A stretch of 64,000 bases of DNA from an uncultured Eubacteriales bacterium (GTDB lineage: Bacteria > Bacillota > Clostridia > Christensenellales > Aristaeellaceae), in assembly GCA_902767315.1 (NCBI GenBank), contig CACXHB010000015.1, positions 1 through 64,000 on the forward strand. The letters are read 5' to 3'. The notes below the pieces were generated by a model. The model ran no database searches, had not been told where the DNA came from, and saw only the letters and a program-made list of their open reading frames with translations. Positions 30,923 to 39,758 of this stretch are shown here, piece after piece. Position 1 is the stretch's first letter, and each line of letters opens with the position of its first letter. A program made the translations under genes and the position numbers.

Positions 30923-32808
30923 GGTTTTCTCTCCTTTTTCTTTCTGGATGGGATCAAAAGACGCATTGCGTTTAAGATGACCGCCAAAATGCTGGCTTCG
31001 TGAATCAGCATGCCCGCGGACATATGCACGGAACCGGCGAAAAGCCCCGCCAGCAACAGCGCCACCGTGCTCACCGCAAGGGCGATGTTTTCATACAGAA
31101 CGCGGACGGTTCTTCTGGCCAGGTTCAGCGCCCGGGCCAGGCTTTCCAGATCCGACCGAATCAGCACCACGTCGGAATTGTCGATGGCCACGTCCGTTCC
31201 GGAGCCCATGGCGATGCCCGTATCCGAAGCGGCCAGGGCGGGGCTGTCGTTAATTCCGTCCCCCACAAAGGTGACTACCCGGCCCTGGGCCTGCAATTCC
31301 CGAATCACCGCCAGCTTATCCTGAGGAAGCAATTCTCCCCGGCAATCCGGAATGCCCAGCCCCGCCGCAACTTTGGCGACGGCGCTGGCGTTATCCCCCG
31401 AAAGCAGCAGCAGGTTTTTAACGCCCATGGCCTTCATCCGGGCGATGTTTTCCGCCGCGTCCGCCTTCAGCCGATCCGAAATGCCCAGCAGCATCTGGAT
31501 TTTTCCGTCCACCGCAATCAGCACCGTGGACGCGCCCTCCGCCTGAAGGGCCTCCATTTCCCGGTCCGCCTGTTCCGGCAATTCGATCCCGTGCCGTTCC
31601 ATCAGCCGCTGATTGCCCACCAGCGCCCGGCGCGTACAAACCACGGCCTCCATTCCGCAGCCCCGGACGGTCTGGGCCGATTCCGCTTCATAAGAAGGCG
31701 CTTCAGCGGCGTATCGAAGAATCGCCTGGGCCAGGGGATGATCCGAGACCCGTTCCGCGGCGGCCGCCAGCGCCAGGGCCTTTTCCGGTTCCGCCGTATA
31801 ATCTTTCTGAACGCAGACCTCGGGGGTTCCTTCCGTCAGCGTGCCGGTTTTGTCAAAAACCAGCGTATCCGTGCGGGCGAAGGTGTGAATGCTGTCGCCG
31901 CCCTTTAGAAGAACGCCCTCCTGCGCTCCCCGACCGATGCCCGCCACGTTGGCGATAGGCGCGCCGATCACCAACGCCCCGGGGCAGGCCAGCACCAGCA
32001 CCGTAATGGCCGTATCAATCTTTCGGGTCAACAGCAGCACCGCGGCGGCAAGGAGGATCACCGCCGGGGTATAATACTTTGCGAACCGATCAATCCACCG
32101 TTCCACCGGAGATTTTGCGTCCTGGGCCTGTTCCACCAGCGCGATGATCTTCGCAAAAGTGGTGTCTTCCCCCACCTTCACCGCCCGCATTTGCAGACTT
32201 CCGCTGTCCAGAAGGGTGCCGGCATAGACGAAATCCCCAGCGGCCTTGTGTTTTGCCAGGGGCTCGCCGGTAATGCTCGCTTCCGCGGCGTAGCCCTCGC
32301 CTTTAAGCACCACGCCGTCAGAAGCGATTTTGCCGCCGGTTTTGACCAGCAAAACGTCCCCGATTTCCACCTCGTCCGCGTCGATTTCCTCGGTTTCAAA
32401 TGCACCGTTTTCCCCGTTTTTCACGATTCGCCACGCCGTAGCGGGCGCCAGCTCCGTCAGGGTCTTAATGGCGGAACGGGTCTTCTTCATGGTCTTCTGT
32501 TCCAGAAACGAGCCCAGTTGGAACAGAAACGCCACCATGGCCGATTCATTGAATTCGCCGATTGCGCACGCGCCCACGGCCGCGATGGACACCAGCAGTT
32601 CGATGCTGACGGTTTTGAACCGAAGCGCCTGCACGGCCCGGAAGAGAATCGGCACGCCGGAGAGCGCAAACGCCGCCAGATAACAGGCGCTTGCCGGGAT
32701 TGTCCAGTCCATCCACCGGCCAAACACCGCCGCAAGCACAATCAGCGCCCCTGCGCTCCACAAAAGGGGCAACGCCAGCCGCTTGCGCCACGCGTTCCAT
32801 TTCATCAA
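30919..32808 (-). CDS. Heavy-metal P-type ATPase with CPG motif
   Basis: A 629-residue P1B ATPase without an N-terminal HMA domain, which is encoded separately downstream. Motifs: actuator SITGEPLAKHK, phosphorylation DKTGTLTEGTPE, SDHPLAQAI, hinge GDGINDSPALAASD. The membrane metal motif is CPG (VLACPGALVIGAP) instead of CPC, which alters expected metal coordination. Transmembrane helices fall near 15-60, 75-110, 235-300 and 565-620. First gene of a four-gene operon with HMA, hemerythrin-like and Crp/Fnr genes; redox-linked metal export is the likely theme. Confidence 0.92.
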   Translation of the reverse strand: MMKWNAWRKRLALPLLWSAGALIVLAAVFGRWMDWTIPASACYLAAFALSGVPILFRAVQALRFKTVSIELLVSIAAVGACAIGEFNESAMVAFLFQLGSFLEQKTMKKTRSAIKTLTELAPATAWRIVKNGENGAFETEEIDADEVEIGDVLLVKTGGKIASDGVVLKGEGYAAEASITGEPLAKHKAAGDFVYAGTLLDSGSLQMRAVKVGEDTTFAKIIALVEQAQDAKSPVERWIDRFAKYYTPAVILLAAAVLLLTRKIDTAITVLVLACPGALVIGAPIANVAGIGRGAQEGVLLKGGDSIHTFARTDTLVFDKTGTLTEGTPEVCVQKDYTAEPEKALALAAAAERVSDHPLAQAILRYAAEAPSYEAESAQTVRGCGMEAVVCTRRALVGNQRLMERHGIELPEQADREMEALQAEGASTVLIAVDGKIQMLLGISDRLKADAAENIARMKAMGVKNLLLLSGDNASAVAKVAAGLGIPDCRGELLPQDKLAVIRELQAQGRVVTFVGDGINDSPALAASDTGIAMGSGTDVAIDNSDVVLIRSDLESLARALNLARRTVRVLYENIALAVSTVALLLAGLFAGSVHMSAGMLIHEASILAVILNAMRLLIPSRKKKERKP

Positions 32809-32833
32809 AATCGCATCCTCTCCTTCGCTTTTC

Positions 32834-32875
32834 AGTATACCACGGAAAGGGCCGCAATTACATGACTTGGATCAA
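32834..32875 (-). promoter_or_regulatory. Promoter with FNR-like box at about -41.5
   Basis: A -10 TATACT lies at 32834-32839 on the minus strand. A box ATGAC-TTGG-ATCAA (plus strand, 32862-32875) resembles the FNR/Crp consensus TTGAT-N4-ATCAA. With a start predicted near 32827, the box centre falls about 41.5 nt upstream, the usual place for class II activation. There is no good -35, as expected for an activated promoter. Confidence 0.65.
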
Positions 32876-32978
32876 GTTTTGTGTTTCTGACCGCCATGAT
32901 TGGAAAAGCGCTGTCAGATGAACAGGATGTTCGCCTTTATACTTTGCTTTCCATTGACCCTTGAGGAGCAGTGAACTT

Positions 32979-33237
32979 ATGGATACGTTCCTCTGTAATC
33001 CGCAGGGCGGAATGCGCCGAATCTTACGAACGAATTCCCTTGTGCCAGTCTCTGACCGCAGGAAGGTTTTCATGATCGATGGAATCGCTGTTCGAGGTGT
33101 TCAACCCCAGAGAATATACCTATGTAGGGCCTGTTTCGTTAGCTGCGACGCCTTATATGGAACAGCAGTGCGATCAGAACGGCAACGCACGCTCCGTATG
33201 TATTTTCCCATTAAAAATGAAAGACACCTCATTTTGA
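32979..33237 (+). pseudogene. Remnant of an HNH/McrA-like restriction endonuclease
   Basis: Two short pieces in different frames resemble the N-terminal domain of ScoMcrA-like HNH endonucleases: QGGMRRILRTNSLVPVSDRR (from about 33000) and LFEVFNPREYTYVGPVSLAA followed by PYMEQQCDQNG (frame from 33079, stop at 33237). The middle is deleted and the HNH domain is absent. This fills most of the gap between the metal-ATPase promoter and the ABC transporter terminator. The match is from memory of the family pattern and is moderate. Confidence 0.45.
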
Positions 33238-33267
33238 TAACTTCTCCAATTTATATATAAAACATCA

Positions 33268-33297
33268 GGCCGCAGTCGTTTTTCCATGACTGCGGCC
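33268..33297. terminator. Terminator of the ECF/ABC operon
   Basis: A 10-bp perfect stem GGCCGCAGTC (33268-33277) with GACTGCGGCC (33288-33297) lies just after the stop of the last ABC gene. A T-rich stretch follows on both strands. Confidence 0.7.
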
Positions 33298-33305
33298 CTT
33301 TCGGT

Positions 33306-35054
33306 TTAAATCGATTTTCCGTCCAGCTTCCAGCTCACGGCCTTTTCCCGGCCGGCGACAAACCGGCGATAGAGGCCTTCCTGCGCCATCAGCACATCGT
33401 GGGCGCCCTGCTGAACGATTCGGCCTTTGTCCAGCACCAGAATCTGCCGGGCATGGCGCACGGTTTTCAGCCGATGGGCGATCATGATGACCGTCTTTTC
33501 GTGAGTCAGTTCGCCGACGGCTTCCATCAGCTCCTTTTCGTTTTCGGGGTCGACATTGGCGGTGGCTTCATCCAAAATGACGATGGGCGCGTTTTTCAGC
33601 ATGGCCCGGGCGATGGAGAGCCGCTGGCGTTCGCCGCCGGAGAGGGTTCCTCCCGCCTCGCCGATGACGGTGTCGTAGCCCTGGGACAGTTTCAAAATAA
33701 AATCGTGGCAGCGGGCCTTTTTCGCCGCCGCAATCACCTGATCCATGGGCGCGTCCGGCTGCCCGAAGCGAATGTTATTGGCGACGGTATCGTGGAACAG
33801 ATATACGTTTTGGAACACGAAGCTGAAATTCTGCATCAGGCTGTCCATATCGTAATCGCGCACGTCGCGGCCGCCCAGGGTCACCCGGCCACCGTCCACA
33901 TCCCAAAACCGGGAAAGCAGGTGGCACAGGGTGGTCTTGCCGCCCCCCGAGGGGCCCACGATGGCCGTGGTGGTCTTTTCGGGAATTTCCAGGGTTATGC
34001 CGTTGATAATGGGCCGGCTTTCATAGGAAAAGCGCACATCCTCGGCCCGCAGATCGTGCCGCAAGGGGGTGATTTTCTCCCCGGAAATGTCCATGGTGGG
34101 CAAATTGAGGATATCGCTGGCCTGATTTACGCAGGTATCCACCACTCGCAGCAGGCTGGACTGGGTGCCCGCCTGCTCCAGTCCCTCCGTCAGAAGGAAC
34201 GAACATACAGCCAGCATGATGCAATTGAGCAAATCCATGCGCCCGCCGATGTACAGCGTCAGCGCCAGCGCCACCACCGCCACGTCGATTAACCTGGCCA
34301 CGGCGCTCTGCAGAAACATCAGCGGCAGAAGCTTCAGCTCCATTTCCGTATTGGCCGCGACGTTTTCCGCAATGGCCTGTTGCAGCCTGCGATTGTATTT
34401 CCCCGTGAGGGAACAGGCCTTGACCTCGGCGATACCCTTAATGAATTCCAGCACCCGTTCCACCACCGCCGTGTCGCTGGCCATTTTCTTCTGGGTGGTC
34501 TGCCGGGAGGCCCGGCGCAGCAGGCAGTTAAAGAAAAAATAGATTCCCAGCCCCGCCGCAATCAGCAGGCCCACCCGCGCGTCGAACAGGAACACCATAA
34601 GGGTCATTACCGCCGTGGAAAACAGCCCTTCCGTTACCAGCATTACCACCCGGGTGGATACGCCGGAGAGATTGTCCATGGCGTTGGTGGTGACGGAGGT
34701 CATGGCGCCCAGACTGTTCTGATTGAAAAAACCCATGGGCAGATACCGCAGGTGTTCGGCAATCTGCACGCGCTTGTTCGCCGTGGTGAAATAACCCGCG
34801 TCTGTCTGCAGGGCGGTGGACCGATACCGGAGCAGCGACGCGCCGATTACCGAAATCAGCATTATGCCCAGGGACAGCCAGATGGCCTTTGCGGTAATCT
34901 GTCCCGCCGGAACGGCCTGCAGCATTACGCCGATGGCGGGGAGCTTCAGCGCGGAAAACAGCGCCGCAACCACGCCCAGGGCGATGGACACATAAAATTC
35001 CCGGCGTTCCCGCCTGTCGCAGAAATCAAAAAACTTCTTCAGAATTTCTATCAT
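33306..35054 (-). CDS. ABC transporter, fused permease/ATPase (second of pair)
   Basis: A 582-residue half-transporter with six N-terminal membrane helices and a C-terminal ATPase (Walker A GPSGGGKTT, signature LSGGERQRLS, Walker B IVILDEATANVD, H-loop IAHRL). Start ATG 35054 overlaps the previous stop as ATGA, so it is translated with its partner. It pairs with the 35051-36814 protein to form a heterodimer resembling IrtAB/YbtPQ siderophore importers that use an exporter-like fold. The ECF genes and AraC regulator in the same locus support a metallophore or cofactor uptake role. Confidence 0.9.
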   Translation of the reverse strand: MIEILKKFFDFCDRRERREFYVSIALGVVAALFSALKLPAIGVMLQAVPAGQITAKAIWLSLGIMLISVIGASLLRYRSTALQTDAGYFTTANKRVQIAEHLRYLPMGFFNQNSLGAMTSVTTNAMDNLSGVSTRVVMLVTEGLFSTAVMTLMVFLFDARVGLLIAAGLGIYFFFNCLLRRASRQTTQKKMASDTAVVERVLEFIKGIAEVKACSLTGKYNRRLQQAIAENVAANTEMELKLLPLMFLQSAVARLIDVAVVALALTLYIGGRMDLLNCIMLAVCSFLLTEGLEQAGTQSSLLRVVDTCVNQASDILNLPTMDISGEKITPLRHDLRAEDVRFSYESRPIINGITLEIPEKTTTAIVGPSGGGKTTLCHLLSRFWDVDGGRVTLGGRDVRDYDMDSLMQNFSFVFQNVYLFHDTVANNIRFGQPDAPMDQVIAAAKKARCHDFILKLSQGYDTVIGEAGGTLSGGERQRLSIARAMLKNAPIVILDEATANVDPENEKELMEAVGELTHEKTVIMIAHRLKTVRHARQILVLDKGRIVQQGAHDVLMAQEGLYRRFVAGREKAVSWKLDGKSI

Positions 35055-36814
35055 TCCCCGCATCCTCCTTCCGCCGTATCCCGGGCGGAAACGTGGGCTT
35101 CCCACATGCTGCGATACAGCGGGCAGTTCGCCAGCAGTTCCGCCTGAGTTCCCACGCCTTCGATTTTGCCGTCGTTTACCACGGCGATCTGATCCGCGTC
35201 CGCAATGGTGGAAAGCCTGTGGGCAATGACGATCAGCGTCTTGCCCCGCACCAGACGTGCCACCGATTCCTGAATCACCGCCTCGTTTTCCGGATCTGTA
35301 TAGGCGGTGGCTTCGTCCAGTATCACGATGGGCGCGTCCTTCAGCATGGCCCGGGCGATGGACACCCGCTGCCGTTCGCCGCCGGAAAGCCGCCCGCCGC
35401 CGGAGCCCACCCGGGTGTCAAATCCATTTTCCAGGCCCATGATAAATTCATAGCAGCCGCAATCCCGGGCCGCCTGCTCCACCTCCGCATCCGTGGCGCC
35501 GGGCCTGCCCATGCGAATGTTCTCCCGCACGGTGGTATCAAACAGGAAATTGTCCTGAGATACATAGGCCACGAGCCGGTGATAATGCTCCGCGGAAATT
35601 CGGCGAATGTCCGCGCCGCCTACGGTGATGCTGCCGCCGCCCACTTCCCAGAAGGCGGCGATCAGCCGGGCGATGGTGGATTTTCCGCTGCCGGAGGGGC
35701 CCACCAGGGCGTTCACCGTACCCTCCCGGAAGGTGAGATTCACCCCGTGGAGCACTTCCCGGTCGCCGTATCCAAAGTGCACGTCGTGCAATGCCACCGT
35801 GCCGTCCCGGGGCGTTTCCAGATCCGTCCGGGGACGTTCCGGTGCAGGGGCGGTGAGAATGTCCGTCACCTGAGAAAGAATGGTGCCCACCCGGGCCAGA
35901 TCGTCGGTAAATTTCATGCAGCCGATGACCGGCGTAATCAGTCCCATGGACAGAATGACGATCAGCACGAATTTCTCCGGCGAAAGCGTACCTGCACGCA
36001 TCAGCAGACCGCCGATGGGCAGCACGGTCAGAAGCGTCGCCGGCATGATGTTCATGGCGAACGTGAAATAAAAATTGCTCTTCTTCATCCAGTCGACATA
36101 GCTCTGGGCGCATTCTCGGGCGGCGGCCACGAACTTTTCGTAACTGCTTCGGGCCTTGCCGAAGACCTTGATGACCTCGATGCCGCCGATATACTCCACC
36201 GCCGTGTCGTTGAGGGCGTTTGTGGCCTTCACCGTGCGGGCGTAATTTTTCTGATACCCCGCCATCATCAGAAAGAAGAACACCATGCCCATGGGCAGGG
36301 GAATCAGCGCCGCCAGGGCCATGCGCCCATCCAGGCAGAAAAGATAAATCAGCGTCAGAATCGCCGCCGCGGCGTTGCTGCTCATTTCGGGAATGGCATG
36401 GGCCAGGGTGGGCTCGATGCTGTCCACCCGTTCCACCAGAACGTTTTTCAATTCTCCCGAGTCTTTGGCCTGCACGTCCCCCAGGGACATGCGGGAAAGC
36501 TTTTCCAGGCACTGGGTGCGGATATTGCCCAGCACGGCGAAGGTTCCCTGGTGGGACTGGGAGGTGGACAGCGAATGCAGCGCCACCCGCATCAGCCACA
36601 TTCCCGCCATAACGGCGCAGTCGATCATGTAACCCCCCAGGCTCCGATTTCCGGCCAGCAATTTCCCGATCACCCGGGCCATCACGAAAAACGGCGCCAT
36701 CTGAAACGCCGCTCCGGCCACCGCCAGGCACACGCTGGCAATATACCGACGCTTTTTCTGCCCCGCAAAGGTAAACACCCAACCGAAGGTGCTTTTCCGC
36801 TTTTTCTGTTTCAT
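35051..36814 (-). CDS. ABC transporter, fused permease/ATPase (first of pair)
   Basis: A 587-residue half-transporter: six membrane helices in the first 320 residues (GYMIDCAVMAGMWLMRVAL, FYFTFAMNIMPATLLTVLP), then an ATPase with Walker A GPSGSGKST, signature LSGGERQRVS and Walker B IVILDEATAYTD. ATG 36814 is preferred because GAGGTG lies upstream; a GTG at 36823 lies inside that site. It follows the ECF ATPase gene with a stop-start overlap zone. Forms a heterodimer with the next gene product. Confidence 0.9.
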   Translation of the reverse strand: MKQKKRKSTFGWVFTFAGQKKRRYIASVCLAVAGAAFQMAPFFVMARVIGKLLAGNRSLGGYMIDCAVMAGMWLMRVALHSLSTSQSHQGTFAVLGNIRTQCLEKLSRMSLGDVQAKDSGELKNVLVERVDSIEPTLAHAIPEMSSNAAAAILTLIYLFCLDGRMALAALIPLPMGMVFFFLMMAGYQKNYARTVKATNALNDTAVEYIGGIEVIKVFGKARSSYEKFVAAARECAQSYVDWMKKSNFYFTFAMNIMPATLLTVLPIGGLLMRAGTLSPEKFVLIVILSMGLITPVIGCMKFTDDLARVGTILSQVTDILTAPAPERPRTDLETPRDGTVALHDVHFGYGDREVLHGVNLTFREGTVNALVGPSGSGKSTIARLIAAFWEVGGGSITVGGADIRRISAEHYHRLVAYVSQDNFLFDTTVRENIRMGRPGATDAEVEQAARDCGCYEFIMGLENGFDTRVGSGGGRLSGGERQRVSIARAMLKDAPIVILDEATAYTDPENEAVIQESVARLVRGKTLIVIAHRLSTIADADQIAVVNDGKIEGVGTQAELLANCPLYRSMWEAHVSARDTAEGGCGE

Positions 36815-36819
36815 CCCTT

Positions 36820-38277
36820 TCACCTCACGCCCAAAATTGCCCTGATTTCCGAAAGATTCTCCGCCGTTACCGGCAGATCATTCCGCAATTTGCCCCCGTC
36901 CAGATGCAATGCGCGGCTGCACGTGCGGCAGATAAATTCATAATCGTGGGTCACGATGAAGATCACCCGGCCCGCCTCCGCCAGGCGGCGAATCTGCGCC
37001 GCAAGCCGGGCCATGCTGTCATAATCCAACCCGCTGGTGGGCTCGTCAAACACCAGCAGTTCCTTTCCGCCCACTATTGCCGCGGCGGCGGCCAGCCGCT
37101 GCTTCTGTCCGCCGGAAAGCGCGCCCGGATGTCGGTCTCGCAAAGACGAAAGCCCCAGCTGGGCAAGGGTTTTCTCCGCCAGCGCCAGATCGGGGTGCTT
37201 CACGCCGAAGACGCATTCCTCCGCCACGCTTTCAGCAAAAAGCTGATAATTTACGTCCTGCATCACCATGCCGGCGCGTTTCATGCGCTGCTTGGGCTTC
37301 TGCCTTCTGCCGTTCCAGCGATATTCCCCCGCATCCTCCCGGTGCAGCCCACACATGGCCCGGGAAAAGGTGGTCTTGCCCGCGCCGTTTTGCCCCACCA
37401 GGGCGATCACCTCGCCGGGGGCGGCCCGGAGGGAAACATCCTGCAGCACGGGCCGGTTTCGATAAGAAAGCGCGACGTTTTTCATCTCCAGCGCCGGGGC
37501 TGCCTGGGGCGGGTGGAAAGGGGACGGCGTTTCCTGCCCAAGATCCACGGCCCGCAGCCCCATTTCCCGGCGCTTTTGGGCGGGCAGGGCGCACAATTCC
37601 TCCGGGGTGTAATCCCCTGCAATCCGGCCGCCGTCCAGATAGATCACCCGATCCACCACATCCATCAGGTAATGCAGCCGGTGCTCGGCCACGATCACCG
37701 TTTTTCCCTGGGCCTTCACCAGCAGCAGATGCCTTCGCAATGCCTCCATGGCGCCCATGTCCAGATTGGAAGAAGGCTCGTCCAGCAAATACACCGCCGG
37801 ATTCATGGCGTACACCGAAGCAAAGGCAATCTTCTGCTTTTCGCCGCCGGAAAGGGCGAAAAGGCTGCGACCCAGCAGCGGCTCTATGCCTAAATCTCTG
37901 GCCGTTTCCAGCACCCGCGGCCGCAGCTGCCCCTGGGGAACGGCCCGATTTTCCAGGCCGAAGGCGATCTCGCTGTCGGTCTGCCCGTTAAAGAACTGGG
38001 TGCGCGGGTTCTGAAACACGCTGCCCGCCCGTTCCGCAATGCGATACATGGGCAAATGCGCCAGGTTTTCGCCATCCAGCAGCACTTCGCCCTGAAGCTT
38101 TCCCGGGAAATACTGAGGAATCAGGCCGTTGATCAGCCGCGTCAGGGTGGTTTTGCCGCAGCCGCTGCGCCCGCACAGCAGCACGCACTGCCCGTCCGGA
38201 ATGGTCAGGGTGATGTTTTTCAGTCCGCCGTCTTCGCCTTCGGGATAGGCAAAGGATACGTTTCGAAATTCGATCAT
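36820..38277 (-). CDS. ecfA: Energy-coupling factor ATPase, two ATPase domains in one chain
   Basis: A 485-residue protein with tandem ABC ATPases. The first has Walker A GRSGCGKTT, SGGEKQKIAFA and YLLDEPSSNLD; the second has GQNGAGKTT, SGGQKQRLAAA and LVFDEPTSGLD. It corresponds to fused EcfA1 and EcfA2, which power uptake through EcfT and an S component. Both neighbours of this type are immediately upstream (EcfT at 38278, S component at 38976). Confidence 0.93.
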   Translation of the reverse strand: MIEFRNVSFAYPEGEDGGLKNITLTIPDGQCVLLCGRSGCGKTTLTRLINGLIPQYFPGKLQGEVLLDGENLAHLPMYRIAERAGSVFQNPRTQFFNGQTDSEIAFGLENRAVPQGQLRPRVLETARDLGIEPLLGRSLFALSGGEKQKIAFASVYAMNPAVYLLDEPSSNLDMGAMEALRRHLLLVKAQGKTVIVAEHRLHYLMDVVDRVIYLDGGRIAGDYTPEELCALPAQKRREMGLRAVDLGQETPSPFHPPQAAPALEMKNVALSYRNRPVLQDVSLRAAPGEVIALVGQNGAGKTTFSRAMCGLHREDAGEYRWNGRRQKPKQRMKRAGMVMQDVNYQLFAESVAEECVFGVKHPDLALAEKTLAQLGLSSLRDRHPGALSGGQKQRLAAAAAIVGGKELLVFDEPTSGLDYDSMARLAAQIRRLAEAGRVIFIVTHDYEFICRTCSRALHLDGGKLRNDLPVTAENLSEIRAILGVR

Positions 38278-38979
38278 TCAGCCCGCTCCTTTCGCCAGCA
38301 TGGTAAAGACCAGAAACCCCGCGAACACGCCCACGGCCCCCCAGTCCGCCCCACGCATCCGGATTTCCACCAGGCAGCTGCGCCGCCCGGGGCGCTCGAT
38401 CCCACGGGTCACCGCCGCGATGGACAGCTCGTCCGCCGCCCGGGCCGCCGCCGTCAGAAGGGGCACGTAAATGCAGTTCACCGTCATGACGGGGGCCTTC
38501 AGAAAGCCCAGCAGGGTGGGCGATACGTCCCGCAGGCGCATGGCGTCCCGAATGAAGCGCCAGTCCTCCCGGACGGTGGGCAGATAACGCAGCATCACCG
38601 CCACGGGAATGGTCAGCTTTTTGGGGCAGCGGAGTTTTTCCATGGCGGAGAGGAACTCGTTCACCTTCGTGGTGCCGATGATCACCCCCGCCAGCAGGCC
38701 GCAGGCGTACACCTTATGCACAAGGCCCAGAAACGCGATGAACACCGCACGCCAGACCCCCTGCAGCGCGCCCATGCACCACACGGTAAACAGGCAGATC
38801 AGCCCATAGGCCGCCGCCCCCCGCAGCGCGTATCGCCCCCGGCCGCACAAAAGCGCGAACACCGCAATCAGCCCCACCAGCGCCATTTGAAACCACAGAT
38901 TCGGCGCGGCCATGGCGCAAAAGACGCACAGGAGCATCAGCGCAAGCTTCGTTCGGGGGTCGAAAAACAGCACCTTCAT
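38278..38979 (-). CDS. ecfT: Energy-coupling factor transmembrane protein EcfT
   Basis: A 233-residue membrane protein with about five helices. It starts FFDPRTKLALMLLCVF, typical of EcfT, and has the cytoplasmic coupling-helix motifs LRYLPTVREDWRFIRDAMRL and AADELSIAAVTRGIE (Ala-Arg-Gly-like motif). It is placed between the S component and the double ATPase with 4-nt and 0-nt junctions. Confidence 0.9.
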   Translation of the reverse strand: MKVLFFDPRTKLALMLLCVFCAMAAPNLWFQMALVGLIAVFALLCGRGRYALRGAAAYGLICLFTVWCMGALQGVWRAVFIAFLGLVHKVYACGLLAGVIIGTTKVNEFLSAMEKLRCPKKLTIPVAVMLRYLPTVREDWRFIRDAMRLRDVSPTLLGFLKAPVMTVNCIYVPLLTAAARAADELSIAAVTRGIERPGRRSCLVEIRMRGADWGAVGVFAGFLVFTMLAKGAG

Positions 38980-39584
38980 CGGGTAATTCCGGCCTTTTCA
39001 AACTGCCGCTTCAGCATTTTGCCCCCTGCAAAGGCGCTGAACGCCGCGGCGATCACCGTACCCGCCAGCATGGCGAACAAAATCCAGCCCGTTCCGGCGG
39101 CGCGCATGGCGTCGATATAGGATTGCTCGGTGCCGTTTCCCAGCATGGTTTTCGCCCAGCCCTCCGGATTGGCGAAGAACACCAGATACGAGCCCGTTCC
39201 CCCCAGAGACAGCAGCACATAGGAAAGGGCGTTGAGTTTTCTGTTTCCATATTTCCCCGCGCCGGCGGTGAAATCGGCGGCAACGCCCATGACGAGATAG
39301 CCCAGCGCCATGGCCCAGTGCATGCCCGTTACAAACCACACCAGGCACATCAGCGCCCCCAGCAGGCTCGCGGCGCCGCGCTTTTTCACCCGGGCCAGCA
39401 TCAGCAGATACACCGGCCCGCACAACAGGGCGCTGCCCACGGGCATGTAAAACGTCAGCACCGGATTGGGGGCGAAAAAGATGCCGCCCACCAGGGCGAA
39501 CACCAGAAACAACGCCGAAAAAATGCCGATGGTCACCAGATCCCGGATGGTCAGTCCCTTTTTGCCGTTTGCGTTTGTATTCAT
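38976..39584 (-). CDS. MptD-family putative ECF transporter S component
   Basis: A 202-residue membrane protein with about six helices: IRDLVTIGIFSALFLVFALV, then PVGSALLCGPVYLLMLARV, and WAMALGYLVMGVAADFTAG. This matches the MptD/Trep_Strep S-component family, which gives substrate specificity to an ECF module. The substrate is unknown; linkage to two siderophore-importer-like ABC proteins and an AraC regulator suggests a metal chelate. First gene of the five-gene minus-strand operon. Confidence 0.85.
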   Translation of the reverse strand: MNTNANGKKGLTIRDLVTIGIFSALFLVFALVGGIFFAPNPVLTFYMPVGSALLCGPVYLLMLARVKKRGAASLLGALMCLVWFVTGMHWAMALGYLVMGVAADFTAGAGKYGNRKLNALSYVLLSLGGTGSYLVFFANPEGWAKTMLGNGTEQSYIDAMRAAGTGWILFAMLAGTVIAAAFSAFAGGKMLKRQFEKAGITR

Positions 39585-39639
39585 TTTGTTTCCTCCCTTT
39601 CGGACGGCTTGACTTTTTCGCCGCCGTCCTGTATCCTAT

Positions 39640-39657
39640 GGTTAAGCAAAACTAACC
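39640..39657. promoter_or_regulatory. Inverted repeat in the divergent ECF/AraC promoter region
   Basis: GGTTA (39640-39644) and TAACC (39653-39657) surround an 8-nt centre between the divergent S-component and AraC genes. It may be an operator, but the spacing does not match the iron-regulator boxes I know. Confidence 0.35.
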
Positions 39658-39713
39658 CGCGAAAAATCATAGCATGGGACGTATTTCCCCGCAAGGGATT
39701 TCCCCGGGATTGG

Positions 39714-39748
39714 TCGGATCGTTTCAAAAAAATGTCCGATCGTTTCAA
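39714..39748 (+). promoter_or_regulatory. Direct-repeat operator upstream of the AraC gene
   Basis: TCGGATCGTTTCAA (39714-39727) is repeated as TCCGATCGTTTCAA (39735-39748), 13 of 14 identical and 21 bp apart, i.e. two helical turns. AraC-type regulators bind such direct repeats. The second copy ends against the Shine-Dalgarno of the AraC gene, which suggests autorepression. Confidence 0.65.
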
Positions 39749-39758
39749 GGAGGACGCG

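Noticed and set aside
39640-39657. GGTTA-N8-TAACC as an IdeR/DtxR iron box
   Set aside because: Half-site spacing differs from the known 19-bp iron box, so it is reported only as an inverted repeat with unknown binder.
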